A stretch of 32,895 nucleotides of DNA from Thermus caliditerrae (GCF_021462525.1 NZ_JAKEDT010000017.1:9054-41948), one strand, 5' to 3'. Counted from the first letter of the stretch, positions 1-7,300 are shown. The notes: generated by a model from the letters alone, not told the origin. Numbers and translations are program-made.

Positions 1-944
1 GGGCCGCTGGGGCTTGCCCCCATGGACATCCCCCCGTGGCCCATGTGCTCCATCCCGCCCATCATGTGGGCCCCTCGGTCGTAGGGCAGGGCGAGGAGGC
101 GGAAGGCCCCTTCCTTCTGGAAGCGCACCAGGACCTCTGCCCGTTCCCCGGGGGCCAAGAGAAGTTCGGGGACCTCATAGGGTTCCTCCAGGAAGCCTCC
201 GTCGCTGGCGATGAGGTAAAGGGGATGCCCTTCCAACCCGAGGCGGTAGTAGCGGGCGTTGCTGGCGTTCAGGAGGCGGAGGCGCAAGGTGGCCTTGCCG
301 GCCCGCAAGGTGGGGCGGGAAGCCCCGTTGACCAGGAGGAGGTTCCCTTCCTTGCCGTTGATCCAGTCCATGGGGGAATAGGGGGCGGGGCGGCCTCCCA
401 CAAGCTCCAGGTCCTTTAAAACCAAAAGGTGCTCCTCGGCTTCCCGGAGCTCAGGGATTCCGTCCAGCGGGCTTTCCACCACCATGGCCCCCGCCAGCCC
501 AGCGAAGAGCTGGGGGGCTACCCGCCCGTGCAGGTGGGGATGGTACCAGAAGGTGCCCGCCAGGTCCTGAGGGACGGTGAAGGCGTAACTCCAGATCTCC
601 TTGGGCGGGATTTCCAATAAGGGGTCGTCCACCCTAGGGGAGATGGGAAGCCCGTGCCAGTGTAGGTTCGTGGGCTCGGGAAGGAGGTTTTCCAGCTCGA
701 GGCGAACCGTGTCCCCAGGGCGTACCCGAAGGGTAGGCCCCGGGAAGCTGCCCCCGTAGGTCCAAAGCTGGGCTTCCCGCCCGGCTACGGCAACGGAAGT
801 GGGGGCCACCTTCAACCGCACCTGTAACACCCCTTCCCGGCTTTTGATAACCGGGGGCTCGGGAAAGGAGGCCTGGCCCCTGGCCAGGGGGGAGAGGAGG
901 AGGCCTGCGGTGAGCTTTAAAAGGGTTCGGCGATCCGCATTCAT
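1..944 (-). CDS. Multicopper oxidase (laccase-like), C-terminus beyond window edge
   Basis: This is a periplasmic multicopper oxidase; such enzymes oxidise phenols or Cu(I) and reduce O2 to water. About 314 codons are inside the window. The N-terminus carries a Tat-type signal (MNADRRTLLK followed by a hydrophobic stretch). Type 2/3 copper ligands are visible in LHWHGLP (His95, His97) and WYHPHLHG (His135, His137, His139). The C-terminal HCHxxxH type 1 motif would lie outside the window. A Met/His-rich loop spans residues 293-308, as in cuprous oxidases such as CueO. The protein resembles, from memory, the T. thermophilus laccase. The ATG at 944 lies one base after GGAGGT, which is unusually close, but no better in-frame start is visible. 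A TATACT -10 candidate lies at 977-982. The neighbouring copper genes support a role in copper tolerance. Confidence 0.93.
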   Translation of the reverse strand, partial: MNADRRTLLKLTAGLLLSPLARGQASFPEPPVIKSREGVLQVRLKVAPTSVAVAGREAQLWTYGGSFPGPTLRVRPGDTVRLELENLLPEPTNLHWHGLPISPRVDDPLLEIPPKEIWSYAFTVPQDLAGTFWYHPHLHGRVAPQLFAGLAGAMVVESPLDGIPELREAEEHLLVLKDLELVGGRPAPYSPMDWINGKEGNLLLVNGASRPTLRAGKATLRLRLLNASNARYYRLGLEGHPLYLIASDGGFLEEPYEVPELLLAPGERAEVLVRFQKEGAFRLLALPYDRGAHMMGGMEHMGHGGMSMGASPSG

Positions 945-1001
945 ACCTCCACAGGGTAGGGGAGGTTTGTAAAGGAAGTATAAAGGTCCCTTCGAAACCC
1001 T

Positions 1002-1391
1002 CTAGAGCCGAGTCAAGACTTTTTCCAGACGATTTCTGGCCTCTTCCACCACCGGTTTGAGCGCCGCCTGCTTTTCCTGAGAAAGGACCTGGAACATGTT
1101 CCTGGGGTCTTGGAGGAGGATTTCCACCCCTTCCTCGCCTTCCTTTAGCACCGCATTGCAGGGAAGGAGGAGGCCGATATCGGGTTCGGCCTCGAGGGCC
1201 TTGGCGGCGAGGCTCGGGTTGCAGGCTCCCAGGATCAGGTAAGGGGGCCTTTCCAGGCCCAACCGGGCCTTCAGGGTGGCGGAAACGTCGATCTCCGTGA
1301 GGATGCCGAACCCCTCTTCCTTCAAGGCGGCTTCCAGGCGGGCCCGGGCCTCGGCCAGGCTGGTCTTCAGGGTTTTCCTTAAGTCCGTCAT
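1002..1391 (-). CDS. DUF302 family protein
   Basis: A protein of about 129 aa matching the DUF302 fold. It has an N-terminal amphipathic helix with an LxxxGFGILTEIDV strand, a YLILGACNPSLA segment, and an LLPCNAVL segment followed by a DPRNMF-like stretch. The family is common next to metal or sulfur stress genes; its biochemical role is not established. No signal peptide is seen, so it is probably cytoplasmic. A longer reading from 1409 exists, but GGGAGGG sits directly ahead of the ATG at 1391 with good spacing, so that start is preferred. A possible TACACT -10 box is at 1410-1415. The gene lies between the multicopper oxidase and the Met-rich protein on the same strand, but a strong hairpin upstream suggests its own promoter. 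Confidence 0.8.
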   Translation of the reverse strand: MTDLRKTLKTSLAEARARLEAALKEEGFGILTEIDVSATLKARLGLERPPYLILGACNPSLAAKALEAEPDIGLLLPCNAVLKEGEEGVEILLQDPRNMFQVLSQEKQAALKPVVEEARNRLEKVLTRL

Positions 1392-1488
1392 GGTACCCTC
1401 CCTACCCAAAGTGTAGCCGAGCTTGAGAGAAAGGCATTTCGTGAAAGCGGCAGTGAACGGTTTAGAGGGGGTATAGGAAGGATTCCGA

Positions 1489-1522
1489 GCCCCTACCTGG
1501 GGTAGCTGCCCCAGGTAGGGGC
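1489..1522 (-). terminator. Perfect 14-bp stem hairpin after the Met-rich PepSY gene
   Basis: Arms GCCCCTACCTGGGG at 1489-1502 and their exact complement at 1509-1522 flank a 6-base loop. The hairpin sits about 10 bp after the stop of the gene ending at 1533. No long T-run follows, so it may be a GC-rich Thermus terminator or an mRNA 3'-end stabiliser. It separates the gene pair 1533-2428 from DUF302. Confidence 0.7.
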
Positions 1523-1532
1523 CTTACTGGGG

Positions 1533-2186
1533 TCACTCCCCTAAGAAGAAGCCGTGCCAGGTGTGGAGCCAGACCTCCCCCGTGTAGGCGTTGACCGAGA
1601 GCATACCCTCCACCTCCTTGCGGCCGAAGTCAAAGGTATAGTAGCCGGGGAAGGTGCTCCCCTCCAGCACCCGGGCCCCCGGGAGGTAGCCGGCAAGGAA
1701 CTCCTCGGCCAGCTTCCGGGCCGCCTCCAGATTGTAGCGCGGCGGGGCCGGGGTGAAATAGGTCATCATACCGAAACGGGCGTTCCACATCATGTTGGGG
1801 CCGGGCTCTAGGGAAACCACCCCAGTGTAGCGGTCGGCGATGAGTTCAAAGAGCCCCTGCCCCTTCTCGTCCACCACTTGGGCGTAGTAGTTTTGGCTGA
1901 AGGCCATGAAGTCCTGAAGGCGTGCCCCCGGGTAGATGCGCTTGGCGTAGGCTTCCACCCGCGCCTTGACCTCTTTCTGGGGAAGGGGCTGGGCTTCCGG
2001 GGGATAGACCGCCATCATGCCCATCATCCCGTGGCCGCCCATCATGCCGTAGCCCATCATCCCCGGACCGTACTGCGGGCCGTAACCCATCATCCCCGGA
2101 CCAAAACCCCCCATCATGCCCTGGGTGAGGGCAAGGCCTAAAAGCATAAGGGCCAGAACTCCTAAAGTTAAACCGTAGCGTTTCAT
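1533..2186 (-). CDS. Exported Met-rich PepSY-like protein, putative copper-binding
   Basis: A 217-aa protein with a signal peptide (MKRYG followed by a hydrophobic stretch to about residue 21). Residues 23-58 form a low-complexity segment of Met, Gly, Tyr and Pro with six MM doublets, plus one His. Two PepSY-like units follow: about residues 70-140 (YYAQVVDEKG, then DRYTGVV) and about 155-217 (YYTFDFG, then NAYTGEVWLHTWHG). Met-rich periplasmic segments typically bind Cu(I) or Ag(I), so a copper-storing or copper-passing role is inferred from composition and neighbours, not from a known family function. The start at 2186 has GGGAGGTGGAGC upstream. Longer readings from 2441 run through the SHOCT gene in another frame and are rejected. 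The start overlaps the stop of the upstream SHOCT gene by 4 bp, implying translational coupling. Confidence 0.85.
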   Translation of the reverse strand: MKRYGLTLGVLALMLLGLALTQGMMGGFGPGMMGYGPQYGPGMMGYGMMGGHGMMGMMAVYPPEAQPLPQKEVKARVEAYAKRIYPGARLQDFMAFSQNYYAQVVDEKGQGLFELIADRYTGVVSLEPGPNMMWNARFGMMTYFTPAPPRYNLEAARKLAEEFLAGYLPGARVLEGSTFPGYYTFDFGRKEVEGMLSVNAYTGEVWLHTWHGFFLGE

Positions 2187-2428
2187 GCTCCACCTCCCTT
2201 TTCCAGTTCCTTGCGTAACCTTTTGTAGGTTTCCTCGTCCAGCTCGCCCCTGGCGTACCGGAGGCGCAGGGCTTCCAGAGCCGCATCCTTTCTCGGCTCC
2301 CCGCTTCCCCGTTCCCAGGCCCGAAGGCCCAGGTACAGGAGAAGCCCCAAGAGAGCCAGCACCAGGAGCATGTTGAGAAGCCCGAAGAACCACCCGAAAC
2401 CCATGCTGCCCCAACCCATCATGCCCAC
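2183..2428 (-). CDS. Small SHOCT-domain membrane protein (copy 1)
   Basis: An 81-aa protein. A Met/Gly/Trp-rich N-terminus (MGMMGWGSMGFG) leads into one transmembrane helix (about residues 12-36). A short charged linker and a C-terminal SHOCT motif follow (LRLRYARGELDEETYKRLRKELE, given here only as its key pattern: RYARGE then YKRLRKEL). SHOCT segments are thought to mediate oligomerisation or partner contacts. The start is the GTG at 2428, with GGAGGTGGATC upstream; in-frame ATGs follow two and three codons later. Translation is coupled to the Met-rich PepSY gene by a 4-bp overlap. A paralogue with the same architecture sits at 7053-7265 ahead of the response regulator, so this protein class is tied to copper genes twice in the window. 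Function unknown. Confidence 0.82.
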   Translation of the reverse strand: MGMMGWGSMGFGWFFGLLNMLLVLALLGLLLYLGLRAWERGSGEPRKDAALEALRLRYARGELDEETYKRLRKELEKGGGA

Positions 2429-2461
2429 GATCCACCTCCACCTGTACCCTAGGCCGGTATT

Positions 2462-2516
2462 GTTAAGCTGGCATAAAGGGGTTTTACCGGCGCTTAACGT
2501 TTGGCCCTTAAGCTGG
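2462..2516. promoter_or_regulatory. Divergent intergenic region with repeated TTAAGCTGG motifs
   Basis: Between the SHOCT gene (minus) and the CcdA-like gene (plus), TTAAGCTGG occurs at 2463-2471 and again at 2508-2516. An inverted CTTAAC lies at 2493-2498. The core TTAAGCT also forms the tandem repeat at 7301-7320 ahead of the two-component operon. The shared motif suggests binding by one regulator, possibly the response regulator encoded at 6361-7056. This is inference from repeats only. Confidence 0.45.
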
Positions 2517-2521
2517 TGGGC

Positions 2522-3346
2522 ATGCGAAGAGGGCTGCTGGCGCTTGGTCTTGTTGTCCTAGGCCTGGTGGGATTGGCCCTGGGAAGCGGGCTGCTGGAGG
2601 AGGTTTCCCGAAGCCTTTACCGAACGGCCAACACCCTGTACGCTCTCTTGGCTCCCTGGGTGGATGGCCTGAGGCGGGAGGTGGGGGTTCCTTGGCTTTC
2701 CGCTTTTCTCCTGGGGGTCCTAGCAGCCTTCGTCCCCTGCCAGATCACCACCGGGGCCAGCGCCCTGACCTACTTGGTTTCAGCCGCCCTCGAGGGAAGG
2801 GTCTGGCTCAGGTTTCTGGCCTTTCTTCTGGGGAAGGCCTTCACCTACCTGGTGCTCGCCGGGGTGGTTCTCTTCGTTTTGGGCGGGACCCTGGACAACC
2901 CCGGGGCCATCTTCCGCCCGGTGCGGCTGGCCCTGGGGCCCTTTATGGTCCTGGTGGGCCTGGGCCTTTTGGGAGTGATGCGCTGGCCCCTGGCTTGGAC
3001 GGGACCAGAGCGCTGGGCGGCCCGGGTGGGGGCGTGGGGTGGGCTTCTTGGGCCCCTGGCCCTGGGAGGGGTTTACGGCCTGGCCTTCTGCCCCACCCTC
3101 TTCTGGCTCTTCTTCGGGCTTCTCCTTCCCTTGGCCCTGGCCTCGCCCTTTGGGTTTCTCTTTCCCCTTCTTTTCGCTTTGGGGACGGGCTTTCCCCTGG
3201 GTTTGCTTCTCCTCCTCTTCGCCCGCATGGGCCGGGGCCAGGCCCTTAAGGGAATGCGGCGTGTGGGAAGCCGCCTTCTAAGGGGCGCAGGAGCCGTCTT
3301 TGTGGCTTTGGGGATTTTGGACACGGTTCTTTACTGGAACCTCTAG
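2522..3346 (+). CDS. CcdA/DsbD-like multi-spanning membrane protein
   Basis: A protein of about 274 aa with a signal-anchor-like N-terminus and roughly six or seven hydrophobic segments. Two membrane-embedded cysteines stand in conserved-looking contexts: AAFVPCQITTGAS in the first core helix and GLAFCPTLFWLFFG in a later one. This pattern fits the LysE/DsbD/CcdA superfamily, in which a Cys pair carries electrons across the membrane to periplasmic thiols. No thioredoxin domain is attached, as in CcdA. The start is taken as ATG 2522. A TTG seven codons upstream at 2501 is possible but less likely, and the ribosome site is weak (GGTGG). Given the copper neighbours, it may keep Cys-containing copper proteins such as CueP reduced; that is an inference. 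Confidence 0.75.
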   Translation: MRRGLLALGLVVLGLVGLALGSGLLEEVSRSLYRTANTLYALLAPWVDGLRREVGVPWLSAFLLGVLAAFVPCQITTGASALTYLVSAALEGRVWLRFLAFLLGKAFTYLVLAGVVLFVLGGTLDNPGAIFRPVRLALGPFMVLVGLGLLGVMRWPLAWTGPERWAARVGAWGGLLGPLALGGVYGLAFCPTLFWLFFGLLLPLALASPFGFLFPLLFALGTGFPLGLLLLLFARMGRGQALKGMRRVGSRLLRGAGAVFVALGILDTVLYWNL

Positions 3347-3347
3347 C

Positions 3348-3983
3348 ATGGGAGTCATGGGGACTAAGAGGGGCTTAAGGGCTCGGTTATTCGCTGCCCT
3401 CCTTCCCGCCCTTTCCCGTGGGCACCTGGGCTTGAGCGAACCCTGGCGGAAGAAACTCCTGGGAGGCCTGGCGGGGAAGGTTTTGGAGATCGGCCCGGGG
3501 ACGGGGGTTAACCTGGCCTATCTGCCGGACGGCGTTTACTGGATTGGCCTCGAGCCCAACCCCTACCTTCACCCCCACCTGGAGCGGGCCCTGAGGCTTA
3601 GGGGGCTTTCCGGGGAGGTCCTTTGGGGCCAGGCGGAGGCCCTTCCCCTGCCCGAGGAAAGCGTGGAGGCGGTGGTGGCCACCTTGGTCCTCTGCTCGGT
3701 GGCGGATCCCAGGGCGGCTTTGGCGGAGATCCTCAGGGTGTTGAAGCCCGGGGGGCGGTTTGTCTTCCTGGAGCACGTGGCCGCTCCCCGGGGCTCTTCC
3801 CTGCGCCGGGCCCAGGACCTCCTCTGCCCCTTATGGGGGTTTTTGGGGGACGGCTGCCACCCCAACCGGGAAACCTTGAGCCTCATCCGGGAAGCCGGCT
3901 TTGCCCAGGTGGAGGCAGAAGCCTTCGTCCTGCCCCTTCCCCTGGTGGCCCCCCACGTGGCCGGGGTGGCCTGGAAGGGATAG
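3348..3983 (+). CDS. Class I SAM-dependent methyltransferase
   Basis: A 211-aa methyltransferase. Motif I is VLEIGPGTGVN at about residues 44-54, with an acidic residue after strand 2 (GLEPNP). A motif-II-like AEALPLPEESVEAVV follows, then LRVLKPGGRFVFLEHV (motif III). The overall pattern resembles the UbiE/METTL7-like group that methylates small molecules or lipids. The substrate cannot be told from sequence. The ATG at 3348 starts one base after the upstream stop at 3346; a second ATG at 3357 is possible. The gene is co-transcribed with the CcdA-like gene and converges with the degraded gene ending at 3987, leaving only 3 bp between stops. The nearby HPHx-type copper proteins do not suggest a specific link. 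Confidence 0.82.
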   Translation: MGVMGTKRGLRARLFAALLPALSRGHLGLSEPWRKKLLGGLAGKVLEIGPGTGVNLAYLPDGVYWIGLEPNPYLHPHLERALRLRGLSGEVLWGQAEALPLPEESVEAVVATLVLCSVADPRAALAEILRVLKPGGRFVFLEHVAAPRGSSLRRAQDLLCPLWGFLGDGCHPNRETLSLIREAGFAQVEAEAFVLPLPLVAPHVAGVAWKG

Positions 3984-3986
3984 CTC

Positions 3987-4723
3987 TCAGCACCCCTGCC
4001 AGAGGGTGCCCCTTTCGTCCACCCAGGCCAGCAAACCCTCCTCTTGGGGATGGGCGGCCAGGGCCAAGACCGCTCCCTGCCAGATCCTGCGCCACCCCGC
4101 TTCCGTCCGCCGCCAGAGGCTGAGCTTTCCTCCCAGGTACAGGGTGTCCGAAGGAGAGAGGGCCAGGGGTCCCGGGGCGGGGTCAGGGGAGGGAATGGGG
4201 CGGAAGCTTTCGCCCCCATCCTTGCTCCCATAAGGGAAGCCCAGAGGCGGCCCTTTTGGTCCTCCAGGAAGAAGGCCATCCTCGCTTTGGGCAGGCCTCG
4301 GGCGGGGAGCTTTGCCCAAGTCTGCCCGCCGTCCCGGTTGCGGAAGTGGGCGTAGGCGGCCTCTAGAGTGTAGTGGACCTCAGGCTTCCTGGGATCGATG
4401 GCATAGGCGTGGAGGTCCAGGGCGGGAAGGCCCTTAGGTCTTAGGTCGCGGAAGCGCTTGAGATCACGGCTTTCCGCAAGGATTCAGTGCCCGGACGCGA
4501 TAAGGCGTTCGCCTCCCCAGGCCAGGTTCATGGCGTCCCAGTCCCGCCGCACCAGGTCCTGGGGAGTGGCGTTGTACCAGGCAACGATGCCGTCGTGATG
4601 GCCCAGGAGCAAGGCTCCCGAGGAGTGCCACAAAAGGGCGTGAACATCCCGGGTGGGCACCGGACCCAAGGGAGTTTGGGCCAGGGCCATGCCGAGGAAG
4701 AGGGCGAAGGTTAAGAGGCGCAT
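3987..4723 (-). pseudogene. Broken BNR/beta-propeller exported protein (glycosyl-hydrolase-like)
   Basis: The 5' part from ATG 4723 encodes a signal peptide (MRLLTFALFLGMALA) and propeller-like repeats (VHALLWHSSGALLLGHHDG). It is stopped by TGA at 4484-4486. The same frame continues after the TGA with sensible protein (ILAESRDLKRF, then RNRDGGQTW) down to about 4240. There the coding frame shifts by one near 4235-4255 and continues as YGSKDGGESF, LYLGGKLSLWRR and a terminal WQGC at 3987. Two lesions in one gene suggest a pseudogene; sequencing error is the alternative. DGG-x-[TS]-[WF] Asp-box repeats point to a sialidase/PSII-stability-factor-like beta-propeller, as in F510_1955-type proteins. 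It lies 6 bp downstream of the CueP-like gene, at the end of the two-component operon. Confidence 0.72.
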
Positions 4724-4729
4724 GGCGTT

Positions 4730-5245
4730 CTACCGTGAGGCCAGGCGGAGGCTGGTAAGGCAGGTGGGGCTTTGGCTGAAGGTGGCCACGGAGCCGGTGG
4801 CTGCCAGGTTCCCCCAGCGGATCTCTAGGGTGTAGCGGCGGTTTCGGGGAAGCCAGAGCTCAAAGAACCCGTCCTTCCCCGTTTTGACCTGGGTCTTGAG
4901 CACCTCCTTTTCCCCCTCCAGCACCCGGACCTCAAAGACTTCCTCCTGGAGTTCCCCGGTGCAGCTGGAGAAGTAGTGGACCTGGCAGGGGTGGGTGCGG
5001 CTGACGTAAGGGGCCACCGCCAGAAGGAAGCGGTCCTTAAGGGCCACCTGGGCCTTGCGGCCGTCCGGGAACTCGAAAAAAAAGGCCTCGGGGGTCACGT
5101 AGCTCACCACCCTTTGCCCTTCCTGCCGCCACCGCTTGGCCAGGGCTAGAGCCTCTTCGGGCTTCAGGCCTTTGAGGGCCTCGGGGGAGGGAGTCTGGGC
5201 CAGGCCTAAAGCCACGCCTAGGGCAAGCGCCAGAAGCTTCTTCAT
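4730..5245 (-). CDS. cueP: CueP-like periplasmic copper-binding protein
   Basis: A 171-aa exported protein with an N-terminal signal peptide (MKKLLALALGVALGLAQ). Three cysteines (C87, C95, C162) are spaced 8 and 67 residues apart, in the contexts HPCQVHYFSSCTGEL and SPTCLTSLRL. This matches the known three-Cys layout of Salmonella CueP (C96, C104, C172). CueP binds copper in the periplasm and supports metallation of Cu-dependent enzymes in enteric bacteria. The middle of the protein looks like a carboxypeptidase-regulatory or transthyretin-like beta fold (TGKDGFFELWLP). The ATG at 5245 is preferred over a GTG three codons upstream, because AGGGTGGGAG precedes it. It lies 10 bp after the sensor kinase, in the same operon. 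The family assignment rests on the Cys pattern and is fairly firm. Confidence 0.82.
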   Translation of the reverse strand: MKKLLALALGVALGLAQTPSPEALKGLKPEEALALAKRWRQEGQRVVSYVTPEAFFFEFPDGRKAQVALKDRFLLAVAPYVSRTHPCQVHYFSSCTGELQEEVFEVRVLEGEKEVLKTQVKTGKDGFFELWLPRNRRYTLEIRWGNLAATGSVATFSQSPTCLTSLRLASR

Positions 5246-5255
5246 GGCTCCCACC

Positions 5256-6395
5256 CTAAGCCTTTCCCGTTAAGCCTGTGTAAAGGGGCAGGGTGAAGCG
5301 GAAAACGCTTCCCCGGCCCAGCTGGCTTTCCACCCAGATCCTCCCCCCCATGGCTTCTACCAGGCTCTTGGCGATGGTGAGGCCCACTCCGGTTCCCCCG
5401 TCTTGACGGCTGCGGGAGGGGTCGATGCGGTAGAAGCGCTCAAAGATGCGGGGAAGGTGATCCTCGGGGATGCCGGGCCCTGTGTCCTCCACGCTGAAGA
5501 CCACTGCCTGGCCTGTCCTTTCCGCCCCAAGCCTCACCCTTCCCCCCTCTGGAGTGTGGCGAAGGGCGTTGGAAAGCAGGTTGGCGAGCACCTGGAGGGT
5601 CCGTTCCGCATCGGCCCAGACCCGGGGGAGAAAGGAGGGGGCCGCCACTTCCAGGGCCACTCCCTTGGCCTGGAAGGCGGGGCGGAAGCGTTCCGCCGCC
5701 TGTTCCAGGAGGCCTTTGGGATCCAGGGGCTCGGGGTGAAGCTCCACAGCCCCCGATTCCACCTGGGAAACCAGGGAGAGATCCCGGATCAGCCGGCTCA
5801 TGGCCCGCACTTCCTGCTGGATCCTTTCCGCTGCTTTTTCGGGCTCCATGACCCCGTCCGCCAGGGCCTCGGCGTAGGCTTGCAGGGCAGATAGGGGGGT
5901 CCTGAGCTCGTGGGCCACGGTGCCGATGAGCTCCACCCGGCTTTGTTCCACCCGTTCCAGGGCCTCGGCCAGGCGGTTGAAGTGAAGGGCCACCTCGCCG
6001 AGCTCGTCCCGTTCCAGAGGGGGAAGGCGGACCCGGTACTCCCCTTGGGCCATGCGGCGGCTTCCCTCGGCCAGAAGCCTGGCGGTGCGGGAGAAGCGCA
6101 GGCTGGCGAAGGAGGCGGAGAGGGCAGCCCCGGCCACGGAGAGGGGAAGGGCAGCGAGGAGGGCGGTGGTGAGGGTGGAGCGGAGGCCTTCCTCGAGGTC
6201 CCGCCTTAAGGCTTCGCCCATCATGAGCCCGCCCATCATGGATAGGGCGTGGTACATGCGCTCCACATGCCCCCGGTAGAAGGAGGGGGCCAGGGCCTCC
6301 GCCAGGAGGAAGAAGAGGAACAGGGCCAGGAGGGCCACCAGAAGGTGGCTGAGGAAGAGCTTAGCGAAGATCAGCGAAGCTATCTTGGGGCGCAT
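5256..6395 (-). CDS. Sensor histidine kinase, probable copper/metal sensor
   Basis: A 379-aa inner-membrane kinase. TM1 spans about residues 10-36 and TM2 about 77-99, with a short external loop of about 40 residues. A HAMP region follows (about 100-150), then HisKA with phospho-acceptor His162 in the motif AHELRTPLSA. The HATPase_c domain shows an N box (LLSNALRHTPEGG), G1 (DTGPGIP), an F box and G2 (GGTGVGLTIAKSL). The external loop carries H43, M47, H49, M53, M54, M58 and M59, a dense Met/His cluster plausible for Cu(I)/Ag(I) sensing, as in CusS-type kinases though much shorter. Its start overlaps the response-regulator 3' end by 35 bp. It is followed by cueP, strengthening the copper assignment. 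Confidence 0.9.
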   Translation of the reverse strand: MRPKIASLIFAKLFLSHLLVALLALFLFFLLAEALAPSFYRGHVERMYHALSMMGGLMMGEALRRDLEEGLRSTLTTALLAALPLSVAGAALSASFASLRFSRTARLLAEGSRRMAQGEYRVRLPPLERDELGEVALHFNRLAEALERVEQSRVELIGTVAHELRTPLSALQAYAEALADGVMEPEKAAERIQQEVRAMSRLIRDLSLVSQVESGAVELHPEPLDPKGLLEQAAERFRPAFQAKGVALEVAAPSFLPRVWADAERTLQVLANLLSNALRHTPEGGRVRLGAERTGQAVVFSVEDTGPGIPEDHLPRIFERFYRIDPSRSRQDGGTGVGLTIAKSLVEAMGGRIWVESQLGRGSVFRFTLPLYTGLTGKA

Positions 6396-7056
6396 CGGTT
6401 TCCCGGAAGCGGTACCCCACTCCCCGTACCGTTTCGATGAAGCGGGGGTTTTCCGGATCGTCCATGAGCTTCTTTCTCAAAGCGGCGATGTGCACGTCCA
6501 CCACCCGGTCTATGCCCGGGAAGTCCGGTCCCCACACCTTTTCCAAGAGCCTTTCCCGGGTGAAGACCATGCCCGGGTGCTGGGCCAGGGTGAGGAGGAG
6601 GTCGAACTCCAGCTGGGAAAGGGGAAGGGGCTTGCCCTTCAGGTAGGCCTGCCGCTCCTTGGGAAAAAGGCGCAAGGGGCCATAGCTGAGCTCCTCCTTG
6701 AGGCCGGCTCGCCTTAGGAGGGCCTTGACCCGGGCCACCACCTCCTTGGGGCTGAAGGGCTTGACCACGTAGTCATCGGCTCCTAGCTCCAGCCCCTTCA
6801 CCCTTTCCTCCTCCTCCCCCCTGGCGGTCAACATGAGGATGGGAAGCTCGGGCCTTTCCCGGCGCACCTCCTCCAGGACCTTGAAGCCATCCAACTTGGG
6901 CAGCATGAGGTCCAGGACGACGAGATCGGCCCGGGGAAAAAGCTCCAGGGCCTTTTCCCCATCCTGTGCCTCCAGCACCTCAAACCCAGCCCCCCTCAGG
7001 TAGGCCCCCAGGACCTCGAGGAGGGCTGGGTCGTCGTCCACCAGGAGAACCCTCAT
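6361..7056 (-). CDS. OmpR/PhoB-family response regulator, probable copper regulator
   Basis: A 231-aa regulator. The receiver domain spans residues 1-118, with acidic pocket D7-D9, phospho-acceptor Asp49 (LVVLDLMLP), Thr77 (MLTARG) and Lys99 (VVKPFSPKE). The winged-helix DNA-binding domain spans about 125-222, with LSQLEFDLLLTL, the recognition-helix region VVDVHIAALRKKL and the end motif TVRGVGYRFRE. OmpR-type regulators bind tandem half-sites about 10-11 bp apart. A matching 11-bp direct repeat lies just upstream of the operon at 7301-7320. The start overlaps the SHOCT gene stop by 4 bp, so the order is SHOCT-regulator-kinase-cueP. Autoregulation is likely. Its targets may include the divergent region at 2462-2516. 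Confidence 0.93.
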   Translation of the reverse strand: MRVLLVDDDPALLEVLGAYLRGAGFEVLEAQDGEKALELFPRADLVVLDLMLPKLDGFKVLEEVRRERPELPILMLTARGEEEERVKGLELGADDYVVKPFSPKEVVARVKALLRRAGLKEELSYGPLRLFPKERQAYLKGKPLPLSQLEFDLLLTLAQHPGMVFTRERLLEKVWGPDFPGIDRVVDVHIAALRKKLMDDPENPRFIETVRGVGYRFRETDAPQDSFADLR

Positions 7057-7265
7057 GCGAGCTCGCGCTTCATGCGCTCAAAGGTTTCCTTGTCGATCTC
7101 CCCCCGGGCGTACCGCTCCTTGAGGATCTCCAGGGCCCTGTCCCGACGTTCCGGCACCAGGCTCCGGACCAGCCAGTAGACGAAGAGGCCCAGGAGGACG
7201 AACCAGAGAAGCCCGAAAAAGGGCCCCCACCAACCCATGTACCCCCAGTTGCCGCACCACCACAT
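7053..7265 (-). CDS. Small SHOCT-domain membrane protein (copy 2)
   Basis: A 70-aa protein. The N-terminus is aromatic-rich (MWWCGNWGYMGWWGPFFG) with one Cys and one Met. A single TM helix (about residues 16-37) and a C-terminal SHOCT motif follow (KERYARGEIDKETFERMKREL region). The ATG at 7265 is chosen because GGAGGT ends 7 bases upstream. ATG 7271 and GTG 7286 sit within or before that site. It is paralogous to the protein at 2183-2428 in its ERYARGE/RYARGE segment and layout. It is translationally coupled to the response regulator by a 4-bp overlap, so it may modulate the kinase at the membrane. No function is established. Confidence 0.82.
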   Translation of the reverse strand: MWWCGNWGYMGWWGPFFGLLWFVLLGLFVYWLVRSLVPERRDRALEILKERYARGEIDKETFERMKRELA

Positions 7266-7300
7266 ACCCATCACCTCCCGTTTCACCTTAGCCGGAGCCG

